This document shows, piece by piece, positions 11,301 through 23,900 of a DNA stretch of 64,000 bases (its first letter is position 1; every line of letters begins with the position of its first letter). The position numbers and the translations under genes were made by a program. The DNA lies in NCBI GenBank assembly GCA_037349105.1, contig JAYJMM010000110.1, positions 2,790,001-2,854,000 of the forward strand. Direction: 5' to 3'. The DNA is from Limnomonas spitsbergensis (taxonomy: Eukaryota; Chlorophyta; Chlorophyceae; Chlamydomonadales). The notes beneath the pieces were generated by a model. That model was given only the letters and a program-made list of their open reading frames with translations, searched no databases and was not told the origin of the DNA.

Positions 11301-14300
11301 ATATTATTCTACGTGGTGCGGGGTGATGTTAAGTGTTTCGTGAAGGGTTTAGGGTTAATGTTAAGGTTTCCTGTCCAGGGTTGTGTTAAAGCACATTGTG
11401 TCATCGTGGATCAAGGTTGACGATTGAGGCTAAAGGTTAGGATAGTGTAAGGTTCAGGGTCTATGTGTTACTCTGATGTGTGACTGTGAAGGGATTAGGG
11501 TTAAGGGTTAATAGAGAGGGTTTAGGTTTTAGGGTTAATGGAACGGATCCTGTCGAGGGAGATCGTGCAGGGCTGAAGGATGAGGATACAGGCGAAGGGT
11601 TAGTGCAAGGTTCAGGGTTGATGTGTGGGAGCATGCCCGCACTTGGCTGTGGCAGGATGGACCAGGATTTGGTGTTCTGGTATAGCGGTTTGTTTGTTAA
11701 TGAGCGAAAGTTAAGATGTACCTGTCGAAAGGGTGGGTGTGAACCTGTCTGGCTGTGGCAGGTGCTGGTCAGGGTTCATGGTGAGGAGGGTTTAGCTTCA
11801 ATATGTAAGCATGTCCCCACCTGGCTGTGGCAGGTATGGACTGGGATTTAGGGTTAAGGGTTTATTTATTGAATAGTTGGTTAAAAGATGGAAGGGTCAA
11901 AGGGGTGAGCATGCCCCTGCCTGGCTGCGGCAGGTGCTGGTTGGGGTAAGTCGTGTGGAGGATTACAGCTTTAGGGTTTATGGTGAAGGGTTCAGGCGCA
12001 GGCATGTCCCCACCTGGTTGTGGCAGGTTTGGACCAGGGTTTGGGGTTCAGGGTTGATGGATTGATTAGTAGGTTGAAGATGTAAGGTGCAAAGGGATGG
12101 GCATGCCCCAACCTGGCTGTAGCAAGTTCTGGTCAGGTGTGGAGGGTTTAGGGTTGACGGTTAAGGGATTAGGCGCAGGCATGCCCCCACCTGGTTGTGG
12201 CAGGTATGGACCAGGCCGTCCAGCTGCAGCGACTGGGCCAGGTCCAGCCATAACAGTACAAACGCCGGTGATGATGCGTCTCCTGATCGTGGCAGAAAAA
12301 AAAGTGGTACACAAAAGTGGTCGGCAGTACAAAACTAATCGGTACACACAAGTTGGCAGTAGTATACTAAACAGTACATGATGGCCTGGAGCACAAACGC
12401 CAGTGAGGATGCGTCTCCTGATCGTGGTAGGAAATACCAAGCGGTACACAAAAGTGGAAAGCAGTACAAAACTAAGAGGTACACATAATGGAAAGCAATA
12501 GAAGGCTAAGCGGTATACGAAGGCCAGCAGTACAATTGGAGATGAGGATGCATCTCCTGATCTTGGCAGGGAAAATAAAGCGGTACAAAAAAATGGCCGG
12601 CAGTATAAAACATAGCATTTCATAATCAGTTGGTCGTGGGAAAAACAAAGCGGTACACCAAAATTAATCAGCAGTACACATGCTGTATGCGAGGATGTAT
12701 CACATGCACACGAGAGGCAAATAACATGCATGTGAGAGGATACTTACACGGCGGTAGACAAAGCGCAGCAGTAGAAAAAAAAGGTACAAAAAGGGGTGCA
12801 AAAAAGCCCACCGTGCGACTGCCAGTGAGAAGGCTCATTCCATGATATGACTCAGCAGAAGAAAGCACATGTGGTATCGGTATAGAGCAAAAGCAAGGAG
12901 AGCCAGTGAAAAGCAAAACGGTACAGAAAGGTCCGCAGCAAAATTGTACAAAGATATGCACAAATGCCAGTCAGTGAGGAGGAGCATGCACCAGCTAATG
13001 GGTGGAAACCACAGCCGTATTCAAAAGTTTATATCGGAAAACATGACGGTCAGCAAAATGTATTGGCAGTACAGCACACTTCCTGGCGAAGATGGATCTT
13101 CTGCCCAGAAAAATACCGCACACGGTAAATCAAAATATATTGGTACACGGAAATGCAACAGTACAAAAAAATATCCGTACTGGATCCACACTTCAGCTGA
13201 ATCAGATCTGGGTTTCGCTCACCGGACAGGATCTGCCTGCTGATCCACTCCAACGTGCGATGCATCATTACCTGCAAAGCTTACTTGTGCCAGACAGAAT
13301 CTAGGCTTGGATCTAGGCTTGGATCTGGACTGGATCCAAGCCGGATCCACTCACCCGATATGGTCTGCCCGCTTATCCACTGCAGCGTGCGATGCATCAT
13401 GGCCTGTATATCGTACTTGTGCAACACAGGACCTAGACTAGATCTGGCATGGATCTGTACCAGATCTCAGCCGGATCCACTCACCCGACATGGTCTGCCC
13501 GCTGATCCACTCCAGCGTGCGATGCATCATGGCCTGCATATCGTACTTGTGCAACACGGGCAGCATGCTCCGCGCCCGTGACCACGTAAACGCGTGTGGC
13601 TGCTGCTGACGCTTGTGCTTGGGGCTCGGCTGTCCGCCCCACGGCTGCTGTTGCTGTGGAGCAGCTGGGGAGGTGACGGCAAGGGCCGAGACAGGGGGCG
13701 GCAGGAAGCTACTGTACAGCTGCGCAACGATGTCCCGCCAAGCCTCCGCCGAACCGTCCACCTGCATGCGCGCCAACATGACAAAAACGTAAAATTACGT
13801 GCCACGTTATCAGCCGAATGCTCACGACGGGTATCACGGGTGTATGCTACAACAGCAGGGTGGTGGGCGGCAGCAGCTGTACAGCTGCGCAACGATGTCC
13901 CGCCAAGCCTCCACCGAACCGTCTACCTGCATGCGCACCAACATGACAAAAACATAAAACGACGTGCCACGTTATCAGCAGAATGCTCATAACTGGTGTA
14001 ATGAGTGTATGCTACGACAGCACGGGTGGTGGGTGGCAGCAGCTGTACAGCTGCGCAACGATTTGTCGTCCAAGCCTCAACTGTACCGTCTACCTGCATG
14101 CCATCATGAAAATAACGAACTATGGCATGCCATGTTTAAAGTGGTACACTTACTGCCGGTATCGTGGGTGTAAGCTACATAGGCACAGGGGGTGGTAGTA
14201 AGCTGATATACAGCAGGGGGGTGTAGTAAGCAGCGGTACAGCAGGGGGGTTTAGTAAGCAGCGGTACAGCAGGGGGGTGTAGTAAGCTCGGGTACAGAAA

Positions 14301-17300
14301 GGGGTGATTGTATGCTGCGGTACAGAAAGGGGTGATTGTACGCTGCGGTACAGGGGGTGGGTGTAGTAAGTTGCTGTAAAGGAGGGAGATGCAGTAAGTT
14401 GCTTTGAAGCAGAGGGGTGCAGTAAGCTGCTTTACAGCAAGGGGATGTAGTAAGCTGCGGTACGGCATGGGGTGGTAGTAAGCTGCGGTGCATCAATGGG
14501 GTGTAATAAGCTGTTGTACAGCAATGGGGTGTAACAAGCTGTTGTACAGCAGGGGGTGTAGGAAGCTGCAGTACAGCAGGGGGTGGTAATAAGCTGCGGT
14601 ACAGAAGGGGGTGTAGTACGCAGCAGTACATCAGGGGGGGGTAGTAAGCTGCAGTACAGCAGGGGTGGGGGGTAGTAAGCTGCGGTACAGCAGGGGGGAG
14701 GGTAGTAGCTGCGTTACAGCAGGGTGGTAATAAGCTGCTGTACAGGGGAAAAGCCACAATTTCACGCTCCTAAGCCTCCGCCAAGGTTGACCTGCAGGAT
14801 CAAGCACATGACAGACCATGGCATGTCCTGCGAAAGAACGGAATACTCACGATTGATATCATGGGTGTCTGCACAGCCATGGATGGGGCTGCTTTTCCTC
14901 AGCCTTGGATGAAGCAGCTGCTCCTCAGGGATGTATAGATTTCTGAGCTCTCACCAGTGTTTCTCTTTTTGTTAATCAGCTACATGTCAGCTAAATTCTG
15001 TCCTCGGGCCGGAGACCCCATTTGCGGCCAGCCTTGCCGCTTCGGTCACGATCTGCAGGCCGGTCTAGGTTTGGTCCAAACTGGGCCTCTGGCGGCCCCT
15101 GGGCGGCCTGCCGAGGTTGAGCTTGTGGCCGGAAAAAGAAGCAATGGCTCTCACCTTGAGAGAAAGGCTGCACTCATCCCCCGAGGATGCTTTACCACTG
15201 CTGCTGCTGCTGCTGCTGGCGCAGGCCTCTAAAAGGTCCTCCATGAAGGGTGATGCGAGGCGCAACAGGGTGCTGTGGCAGCGCAAACGCACCGCAGGCG
15301 CTGAGGCTGCTGCTGCTGCTGCTGTGCCATGAGGACCTGCATAATAATTCAAAATCCGAGATTGATCAGGATTTGTTTCTGTAGGGCATGCGCCACAACA
15401 GGGTGCTGTGGCAGCGCAAACACACCACAGGCACTGAGGCTGCCGCTCCGTTGCCTGCATCTTCATTACCGTATTTGGAATTCGAATTTTGTGAGGTCCA
15501 GTGATTGCAGTTATTGAAGGGTGATGCCAGGCGCAACAGGGTGTTGTAGCAAGCACATACGGACAGCAGGCGCTGCTGCTTTGACATGAGGACTTGCGTG
15601 TTGATTTGAAATCCAGGATTTACTCCTGCAGGGTGCAGGAGCGTCCCGACGCACAACAGGCAATACTAAAGCTGCTGCTGCTGCCGCGATATGAGGACCT
15701 GCGTTTTCATTTGAAATCCAGGATGTATCAGGATTTATTTACGAGGGCGCAACAGGGTGCTGTGGCGATGCAGACGTACAACAGGCGATACTGAAGCAGC
15801 TGCTGCTGCTGCTGCTGCGACAAGAGGAACTGCATCTTGATTTAAAATGCAGGATTTACGAGGGTGTGCGTTTGCAGTGCAGGAAAGGTGATGCGAGGCG
15901 CAACAGGGACACAGGATGCTGTGGCAGCGTCAACGAACTTCAGGCGCTGCTGCTGCTATGTCATGAGGACCAACATCTTGATTTGAAGTACAAGATTGAT
16001 GTCTGCAGGGCACAGGAACGTGCTGTGGCTGCGCAACCACACAAAGGGCAATGCTGCTGCTATTGCTGTAGGATAGGGACCTGCATCTTGATTTGAAATC
16101 CAATATTCAACAGGCTTTGTTTTCGCGGGGTGGCAGCGCAAATGCACCTCAGGCGCTACGGCTGTAGCGCAGTGGCCTGCATCTTTGTTTGAAATTTGAA
16201 ATGTTACAAGGGTGTGAGTTTGCAGTGCAGGAAAAGTGATGCCAGACGCAACAGAGTGCTGTGGCAGCGCATACGCACCACAGGCGATGCTGAAAGTGCT
16301 GCTGCTGCTGTGCAATAAGGACCAGCATCTTAATTTGAAATCCTAGATTGAACAGGATTTGCTTTCGCAGGGCATGAGCCGCAGCAGCGGGATGTGACAG
16401 CGATAAGGCACAATAGGCCCTGCTGCTGCTGCTACTGCTGCGGTATGCGCTGCATCTTGATCATTTAAAATCCAGGCTTAAATGCTCTATGAGACTTTGC
16501 TTTAGCATGACATGCGCACATTGGGGGCCAGAGTGGTTAATTGCATGGTGCCGGAAGGCATCTCTGGATCAAAAGGGAACCAATGCACAATTTGGAAGGG
16601 GGAAATGGTGCAGCCTTAAAAACAGGTTCATGTTATAATTATATTTCCGCATTTTTGACTCACCTTGCGATCCTTGCTACAGGGCCATATGCATCACAGA
16701 TCCACATGTCAATTCAGTATTCACCACTATCTATTGAAGCTCCCCACAGCAGCACTTCAGCTACATCACGGTCTGTGGCCGAGGGGGCCGGGTACAGATA
16801 AAGCCCTGCTGCTCAGGCCACTGGCTTAGGCACTAGGCAGGTCGAATTTCAGGCCTGGCTTCCGTCGAATTGTAGGCCTTAGGCTTGACATAGGCACTGG
16901 GCAGGTCGAATTTGAATCCCCACCGGTCCACCGTTCACCAAAGGTGGTCTGGTGCTCTCCGAAACAAACTGTGGTGATTACCTGGTGCTGACTCAAACAA
17001 TATTGAAACTGATTCTGGTACCTGAAGAACTCTCTGGTCGGTACATGCTTAAACTATGAAATTTCCAGGTTCTTCATGACCCTGGTGAGCCATGCAAGAA
17101 GGTGATACCCATATGCTCATGTGCATCTCCACTGTCTATTTTATCGCACGTAAGCCAGCGGGACATCACATGGGGCCTGGTGCTGCAAGGTGCCTGCTTC
17201 TCAGGCCGCCAGCCATCGGCCGGTTGGGTGTTGCGGTACCTCCCTCCCCGCCCTGCGGTCCCCCCCCCCCAAAAATGGTGAACACTTAAATGAATATTGT

Positions 17301-17462
17301 CTTCATCACCTGATGCTGACTCTGACAACACTGAAGCTGCCTCAGGGCTGCCTGTTTGAGCAGCTTTCTTAGCTCCAGAGTTGAGGCTTGACAGGGCACC
17401 CTGCTGATGTGGATGGACAGCCAGGTTTGTTGGTGTAGAGTTTCGAAAAGGCTCTGCTATTG
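8347..17462 (-). CDS. BTB/POZ-domain protein with C-terminal zinc-ribbon-like exon (N-terminus unresolved)
   Basis: Exons in transcript order are 17462-17310, 15336-15155, 13761-13485, 12282-12191, 11002-10346 and 8562-8347. All splice in phase and give 524 residues ending in TGA. The BTB fold shows as CHSTLLRLASPFMEDLLEA (second exon) and VDGSAEAWRDIVAQLYSSF followed by HKYDMQAMMHRTLEWI (third exon), typical of algal BTB proteins. The fourth exon continues with FVLLWLDLAQSLQLDGL, a BACK-like helix. The fifth encodes a 219-residue segment with a poly-Gly run. The last exon has CGNCG and CPACGN, a CxxC-CxxC pair suggesting a zinc ribbon. BTB proteins often act as adaptors for CUL3 ubiquitin ligases; that role is inferred. 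The first visible exon begins mid-codon, so at least one upstream exon is missing, probably within 17.5-20.9 kb. Confidence 0.8.
8830..9940 (+). mobile_element. Decayed DNA transposon with AT-hook and helix-turn-helix coding fragments
   Basis: This block interrupts an array of exon-edge copies in the last BTB intron. On the plus strand one frame (9381-9602) contains the AT-hook-like KRPVGRPPK. A second frame (9485-9766) contains SYREAVRALKHRMPDLF followed by NESTVRG, which resembles the DNA-binding helix region of transposon proteins in green algae. A frameshift near 9530 separates the two parts and the frame is lost after VRG, so no complete protein is possible. Both sides hold GCTGCGCG motifs mixed with TTAAATTAAA tracts (8890-8960 and 9765-9915), suggesting subterminal repeats. 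I could not fix exact ends or a target-site duplication. The superfamily assignment is open. Confidence 0.55.
8896..8937. repeat. Perfect 18-bp inverted repeat with 6-nt loop
   Basis: The left arm 8896-8913 (ATTAATATGAGCGCGCAG) pairs without mismatch with 8920-8937 around the loop ACATGG. It lies at the left side of the transposon remnant and may be part of its terminal structure. Confidence 0.85.
11630..12130 (-). repeat. About six echoes of the BTB fourth-exon 3' end plus donor
   Basis: The fourth exon ends at 12191 in a CACAACCAG|GTGGGG junction. Degraded copies of the same junction (on the plus strand, GCATGCCCC..CCTGGCTGTGGCAGGT) lie at about 12090, 12000, 11905, 11815, 11740 and 11630. 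They are separated by TTAGGGTT-rich filler. Confidence 0.75.
12400..13440 (-). repeat. Echoes of the fourth-exon start and third-exon end of the BTB gene
   Basis: Copies of the acceptor plus the start of the exon at 12282 (plus strand GAGGATGCATCTCCTGATC) lie at about 12405-12430 and 12545-12565. They are mixed with GCGGTACAC-type repeats through 12900. Copies of the third-exon end and donor (plus strand GCTGATCCACTCCAACGTG-like) lie at about 13230-13280 and 13365-13420, just downstream of the true donor. Confidence 0.65.
13850..14760 (-). repeat. Degenerate array derived from the third BTB exon start
   Basis: Two long copies (about 13870-13935 and 14040-14100) repeat the start of the exon at 13761, including the CAGCTGTACAGCTGCGCAA-like segment. 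From 14190 to 14760 about eighteen shorter units of the type GTAGTAAGCTGCGGTACAG, with poly-G spacers, continue the array. The shared GCTGxxGTACAG core indicates common origin with the exon. Confidence 0.65.
15350..16460 (-). repeat. About nine decayed copies of the BTB second-exon start
   Basis: Units of roughly 95-130 bp repeat the acceptor and start of the exon at 15336: plus strand GGCGCAACAGGGTGCTGTGG, then CAGGCGCTG, then (GCT)n. Some copies keep short stretches matching the coding sequence, but stops and indels break them. Confidence 0.75.
16461..17309. other. Intron sequence between first and second visible BTB exons
   Basis: No exon of its own was found. A degraded copy of the 17310-17462 exon end plus donor is recognisable at about 16975-17030. 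The remainder is unremarkable intronic sequence with a poly-C run near 17265. Confidence 0.45.
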
Positions 17463-18439
17463 CTGAGAAACTTGCTTAAATGATGCAACACGGGGACTTG
17501 CATTTTCAGACTCCTCGATGACCAGCTCCATGTCCCCTTTCGCCATAAAGGCTACTGCTGATGGCTGAAGCATAGTCCAGAATAATTCAGCGGGCTTAGT
17601 GCTTTCAAATCAGCAGCAAGTCATGATTAGACGAGGAAAACCAGACGACTGAGCACGAGCAAGCTAGCCACCGTTCGACCTCGTGCGTTGATCACCCTGC
17701 GAGGATTCAGATATCCAATCAATCATGTGATGCGTTTCAATCAAAATTGGAGAATCAAAATACAAAAATGCGTTCACCAACGCCCTATGCCACTTCTCTG
17801 TCACCTCTCCCTAGCTCGCTCTTCGAACGGCAGAGTAGTGATGAGCGTCCGCGTCCGTCCGTCATGTTGACGCGATCTGCTTCACAAAATACTTAACCAA
17901 CGCATTTTTTTTAATGAAGGAGGAAAGATGTTGTCGAATCTGTTGCCCAGCCTGTTGCCGAAGCTAGACTCAAGGAATACCCGAAGGCGTGAGACATGCT
18001 TATGATCAGCACAATCATGTACCGTAGTCACGGACGTGTTTCGTTATTTCCGAATTTCGTTGTTGCTTAAAAAGTCGCAGTTTTGGCGATTTTTTTGATT
18101 CGTTGCCCCTTAACATGAAAAATTCCAGTCAAAAACATTTTCACGACTGATTTCGTTGCTCCTTGAAGAACGATCAAAATAACGAAATACGTCCGTGACT
18201 ACGGTATGTGGAGTTCACTGGTGCCCCAGCATCTATACCGTATATGACATTCATGATGGGGAAACGATTATATAACGGAAGGTGTTGAACATGCTTATCA
18301 TGAGCTATATCGAGGTACCGGAATTGCATACAGTGTTTGTAGGACACCTGGATGATGTATCATGTCCACTGTGTAAATCATGCGCAATTAGGGGCCTCAT
18401 TATCATTTACCTTGACCCGTCTTCTTCTGGCGACCCGAG

Positions 18440-18895
18440 AAACAGGGCTTGCTGCACTAGGCGCTCTCATAGCTGGGCCTTTTGCGCAGGGCCCGATGGT
18501 GTCACACTGTCACGGCATTACTGATGAATCTTGACCCGTCCATGGTGGCTACATGGCTGAAATTTGCTGCACCAGGCAGGCGCCCTCATAGCTGGGCCTT
18601 TTGAGCAGGGCGGCCCAATGGTGTCACACTGTCACGGCATTTCTGATGAATCTTGACCCGTCCATGGTGGCTACACGGCTGAAATTTGCTGCACCAGGCA
18701 CCCTCATAGCTGGGCCTTTTGAGCAGGGCCCAATGGTGTCACACTGTCACGGCATTACTGTCGAACCTTGACCCGTCCGTGGTGGCTACACCGTTGAAAT
18801 TTGCTGCACCAAGCGCCCTCATAGATGGGCCTTTTGAGCAGGGCCCAATGGTGTCACGGCATTACTGATGACCCCTGACCCGTCCTGAGTGGCTA
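18440..18895. repeat. Four tandem copies of a ~115-bp unit
   Basis: Each copy contains GCGCCCTCATAGCTGGGCC, TTTTGAGCAGGGCCCAATGG, GTGTCACACTGTCACGGCAT and a TTGACCCGTCCATGGTGGCT segment. The TTTTGAGCAGGGCCCA core is also found as a dispersed repeat elsewhere in the window. Confidence 0.8.
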
Positions 18896-18907
18896 CACAG
18901 CTGAAAC

Positions 18908-19090
18908 AAAGATACAGAATACTCGTCCCAATTATCGCAAGATATTAAATACCAATTATCGCAAGACATTTAATCCCAATTATCGCAAGATATTTAATCC
19001 CAATTATCGCAAGATTACCTAATTAATTTGTCCCAATTACTGCAAGATGACTTCTTTACTTCGTCCCAATTATCGCAATATTACGTCATT
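18908..19090. repeat. ~24-bp tandem repeat (CCCAATTATCGCAAGAT)
   Basis: About six to seven units share CCCAATTATCGCAAGAT, followed by a variable A/T-rich spacer. Confidence 0.85.
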
Positions 19091-19237
19091 GCTTAGTCCC
19101 CATTGATGACAGCTGCTGAAGCAGGGCCCGGTGGTGTAACGTCATCTACCGGTATCATTAATCAGAAAACCTCCATAATCGATGAGAATGCAAAGCTGGA
19201 AACAATAATGCAGAATAACCGTCCCAAGTGAATCAGA

Positions 19238-19600
19238 GCAAGTACGTACTGCAAGTACCTGGCAAGTACGTAGCGCATGTTCGTGGCAAGTACGTACTGC
19301 AAGTACCTGGCAAGTACGTAACGCATGTTCGTGGCAAGTACGTACTGCAAGTACCTGGCAAGTACGTAACGCATGTTCGTGGCAAGTACGTACCACTTGT
19401 TCCTGGCAAGTATGTACCGCAAGTATCAAGCAAGAAGAACCACAAGCACCTGGCAAGTGCACACCGCAAGTACCTGGCAAGTACGTGCAGCAAAAAAACT
19501 CGTCCCAAACATGTGGAACACAAGGTCATGAACTCGTCCCAAACATGTGGAACACAAGGTCATGAACTCGTCCCAATATGTGGAACACAAGGTCATGAAC
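19238..19600. repeat. 24/48-bp GGCAAGTACGTA repeat followed by 35-bp repeats
   Basis: Units alternate GGCAAGTACGTACTGCAAGT with GGCAAGTACGTAACGCATGT to about 19490. Three copies of AAACTCGTCCCAAACATGTG-type units then follow to about 19600. Open frames on both strands here are repeat read-through. Confidence 0.85.
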
Positions 19601-20309
19601 TCGTCCCAATTGACGACAGCTGCTTAGGCAGGGCCCTGTGGTGTAACATCATCACTCATTTACCAGGAAGCCTCCAAAACAACGAATAAAGCAATGCTGG
19701 AAAGAACAATGCATAATACTCGTTAACATTCACTCATTATCACAAGTACAAAACGTCATTAACTCGTCCCAACAAGCATGACGTAACGTCATTAACTTGT
19801 GCCGCCGCTGGGACAGGAAGGTGTACAGACAGGCACTTGGGTCCAACAGGACGCCGCCCTCGCGGCCGAGCCTTTATGAGCAGGGCCCGGTGGTGTAACG
19901 TCATTAACGTGGGGCTACGGGTATCGCGGGACGGTGGTGAGCTGGGGAACTCGCCATGATGCCCACCCAGAAGAAAAAACATAACATCAACTACGCTCCT
20001 TTTCTGAATCAATGTAGCTTGGAAACATGAAGGCCCCTCCGCATCGATTCCAATGACGGGTCTGACGGCCAGACCCAGAATTTGCTGTCCCCTCGCTAGA
20101 GAGCGAGAAATGAAAGCGGACGAAGAGAGCGAGAAAGATAAATCCAGTCAGCTGATGCCCATCGCTCAACAACGTTCGAGTGAACCTGCTCAGTCATCAA
20201 GTCCACGCACATTCACACAGGGCCGACGTTCAAATAACCTGACCTCGCTAATCCAGCTACTATAGCTCATTGCCGTAGCGAGCGAGGTTGCAGAGGTAAG
20301 TGACCCCTG

Positions 20310-20356
20310 ACACCTCTGGGCCCTCCTCGAAAAGGCTCATCCGCGTGGGCGCCCAA
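20310..20356 (-). repeat. Dispersed repeat core (copy)
   Basis: Contains CACCTCTGGGCCCTCCTCG followed by GCTCATCCGCGTGGGCGCCC. Related copies lie at about 7623-7690 (-), 18.44-18.90 kb, 19865-19895 and 32124-32174 (+). The conserved scheme on the other strand is GGGCGCCCAC..GAGC.TTTTGAGCAGGGCCCAGAGGTGT. Confidence 0.65.
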
Positions 20357-20674
20357 GGCTGCGGGGATGGGGAGCAGAGTCAGCCATCCATCAAGTTCAT
20401 TGAGACGCAAGGACGCAACCGTCGCCGCCGCACCATACAGCGGGAGAGGTTGTAGCGATGTTGCAGAGGGGCAGAGCGACGCCAGGCAGCCAGCCATCGG
20501 CATGATGTAGCTGAACATCAGAGTGGTGAAGCTCAACATCAACACAGTGTAGCATAACATTGACATGGTGTAGCTGAACGTCGACATGATGTAGTTGAGG
20601 CAGCGTTGCAAGGACGCTGGGCAGTCCCAGACTGAGAGACTAAGGTTTGTCGTGCCGCCGTTGCCGCCGCTGCG

Positions 20675-20679
20675 TTACA
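20675..20679 (-). terminator. Candidate TGTAA polyadenylation signal of the hemoglobin gene
   Basis: TGTAA is the usual polyadenylation signal in Chlamydomonas-type algae. One lies on the minus strand about 280 nt behind the hemoglobin stop codon. A five-base match has little weight alone. Confidence 0.35.
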
Positions 20680-20719
20680 TGGAAAGCAAGGTTGCAGCGG
20701 AGATGCAAAGCGCTACCAG

Positions 20720-20775
20720 CCTGCCAAGCTGCCAGTCTTCCAAGCTGCCAGTCTTCCAAGCTGCCAGTCTTCCGA
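20720..20775. repeat. 16-bp tandem repeat
   Basis: AGCTGCCAGTCTTCCA is repeated about three and a half times. Confidence 0.85.
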
Positions 20776-20958
20776 CGGCCTTTCTGGATCTCAATCGTGG
20801 CTGATGCAGATAAGTTAAATAGTGCTGCACCGTCGCAACGTGGCATCAGCAAGTCACCCGGCCAGGGTTCATCAAGCGAGGTGCCGACGATAATGCCACT
20901 TCGCCCTCGCTCGTGCCTCGCCCTATTCTACAATCAGTAAAACCCAGGGTGTGATTTC

Positions 20959-23900
20959 TCAGAACAGAACCACAGGCGTGGACCCGTCCGCCCCGTCCGG
21001 CGGCGGCATCTCGCTGGCATCGGGGCCGCCTGTCGACGACTCTGACCGCTCGGGACGACCGGACGAGGTCGTCGTCCCCGGCCGCTGCGCGTCACCAGAC
21101 GTGAAAACCACCCGCTCCGATACGCTGTGAGGCGTTACTTGTCGGTTCGGAGAATCTGAGGCGAGCGCCTCCAGCTCCTCACCAAGAAGTCGGCCGACCG
21201 ACCGACCGGACGTGGAAACCGGCCGAATATCTGAGTCATCAGCGGGTAGCCGGACGGGAGATCCGAACTTCTCCGTGTCGCACGATGACCGTTGTCGGAC
21301 CTCACCGTGCTCGAAGGTGTCCAGACAGGGTGGGGGCCGCTTGACAGCTGCCGCAGAGAGGGAGTTGGGCCCCGACTGCTGCACGGGTCGCGCGGACGGC
21401 TTGGCAGGAGACCCCGACAAGGACGTCGGCCCCGACTGCTGCACGGGTCGCGCTGACGTCAGGGTCGACAATGCACCTGACAAGGAGTCAGGCCCCGAGT
21501 GCTGCGAGTGTCGCAGTGACGGCTTCGCTGACGCCGTTGACGACGAGAACGAGGGTTCCGACGGCCTCGGGGGCTCTGGAGTGCCGAAGGCTCTTCGCAT
21601 CGGTCCGATTATTTCCATGACTTCGGTGATCAGCGTCTGTGGCACCGCCTGTGAGGCACGTTAAAAGTTGTGGCACAAATTGTGAGGGGAGGCGTGTGGG
21701 GCAGAAAGTCAGGGAAGGTGGGGGGAAAGTGGGGGGAATGCGGTTTGCTCCTCAGCTTCAGTGATAATCAGCACCTGCAGCACTGCCTTTAAGGCACAGG
21801 GACAGATGGGGTGGAAACTTGTGAAATAAGGCATGTGGGGAGGAGAGTCAGGGAGGGTGGACGAGAAATGTGTTTTAGCACCTGCGGCATGCCGGCATTG
21901 CCTGCTGGGCACAGGGACAATTGGGGCGGAAAGTTCTGAAAAAGGGCGTGTGCGTGGGGGGTAGAGTCAGGGAGGGTGGGCGGAAAGAAATGCGGTTTGC
22001 TGCGCAGCCTCGATGATCAGCACCTGCAGGCAATGAAGTGGACCGTAAGGACGAAAACATGTGAAACAGGGCTTGTATGTGTGTGGGGAAGAAATCACTT
22101 TCGTCGCACGCAGCGCGCTCTTCACCAAGAACTAGCCTACTTCTGGTAAACATGTAAAACATGATTAATTCCAAATGAGAAACACACACACGAATGGTAG
22201 GGGGCTGACTGCCTGACTGACAAGTTCACATTTCCATACAATGTTTGGCTCAGGCCTAGTGTAGGGTTAAGGGTTAAGGGTTTTGAAAATAGGGGGGCTG
22301 GCTGACAAGTCCGTATTTCATACAATGTTTGGCACAGGCGTGTGAACACTGCCAGCGTAGGTGATCAGCGCCGGGTACCGAATGAAGGGGCAGTTGGGGG
22401 GAGTCGGGTAGATAGCAGTTGGGACTTTAGGGTATGCTAAGGGAAGCCTTCACCCTAAACACTGGTGGCCATCACCCTTAACCCTAAACCCTGATATCCT
22501 TCACCATAAACCTGAACCCTGGTAGCCTTCACCTTGAACCCTAAACCCTGATAGCCTTCACCCTAACAACTAAGCCCTGGTAGATTTCACCCTTAACCCT
22601 GGTAAGTGGTAACGCTAAACCCTGGTAGCCTTCACCCCAAACCCTGGTAACTGTGCCTCTCCAGCTGCCAGATTTATTTCATGGCCTTATGTTAACGCAA
22701 GCCTCACCACTTCTTGAAGGCTCTCCACGAAATACACCATAAACAAGTCAAAGTGCTTCTCGGTAAGGCCGTTGTCCTGCACAGTGAGACGTACAGATTT
22801 TTTTACACCAGGAACAAGTCAAAGGGCTTCTCGGTAAGGCATGCCATGGCAGCAGTACCCCTGCCCCCCCCTGCAATTAATTGCCCCTCCCCCCCCCTCC
22901 CCACCCCCCCCTCCTTTCCCCTTCCCCCTCCAGCCCCTTCCACACCTTGAGCAGCAGGTGCACGTGAGCGAGGAGTTATTCCCGGGGCTCAGGTCTACAA
23001 ACCTATACCTTAAACCTTGATTGACCATGAGCACATGAAGAGGGCTTCATTATTGGGGCTTGTGTTTATTGACCTGAACCCTAAACCCTCCTTGGCCAGG
23101 TGTGCACGAACAAGGGTGTGTGTAGGGGGGGCAGGCGTAATCTTATCTGCAGGGTCTTCTTGGGACCCAACTAAAGAAGAAGAAAAATCTGCAGGGGGCG
23201 CCCCAGAAAAGATGTTTGGTGGTACCTGCATGGCCGGTATCGACCATGCAGCAGATTTTACAAAATTCTGGTATGGACCAAAGAAAAAAATCGCAGAGAA
23301 ATCTTAGCGAAGCTTAAAATATTATGATTCTGCATGGTCGGTACCGGCCAAGCAAAAAAGCACAAGAGGCTCATTTGTAGGTTTGTAATCTTTTAAAAAA
23401 AAGTTTTAGGAGAGCATCCCATGTTTATTTGAGACGGCGAAAAATCTTCTGCATGGGCGGTACCAAGCAATATCTTTATACCTCGATTTCCATGCAAGGA
23501 GTTAAATCCGGAGCCTTAGCAAAAGCGAGTCTTAATAGGGCAATTTAAGTCACTTCTTATGGACCTGAACCCGGGTGATCTAATCATGGCTCGAATGAAG
23601 CTTGGGTAACACCTTATGGAAATATTTTCTTGGGAAAGGCTTCATAAGATTTTGCATGGTCAGGGCAAACCAAGCAAAATCTTATGGCAAGACTTTCGCC
23701 CCTGTTCTTGGGGCACCCCCTTTTCTTTGGGAAGGCTTTTCTTGGGAAAGGCTTTATAAGATTTTGCCTGGTCGGCCCCGACCATGCAAATCTTATGGCC
23801 CCCATGCACTAAGGGGTTTGATGCTCAATGGTCAGTTATAAATAAAAATATAAGACTTTTAGAAACGTTCTTTTAGCCGTCCAAAAGAAGGGAGCCCCAA

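Larger units (their letters stand above)
17463..20958. other. Repeat-rich region upstream of the BTB exons
   Basis: This should contain the missing 5' exon(s) and promoter of the BTB gene, but I could not identify them. A possible short reading MAKGDMELVIEESEN on the minus strand near 17490-17550 cannot be spliced sensibly because the intervening sequence is too short for an intron. The rest is tandem repeats (18.44-19.60 kb), dispersed repeat copies and non-coding DNA. Confidence 0.45.

Noticed and set aside
10298..11302. 334-residue minus-strand frame as a stand-alone gene
   Set aside because: It contains BTB exon 10346-11002; the extensions lie in introns beyond good splice sites.
17490..17550. 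First exon of the BTB gene (MAKGDMELVIEESEN)
   Set aside because: Joining it in phase to the exon at 17462 would need an intron under 40 nt with a poor donor.
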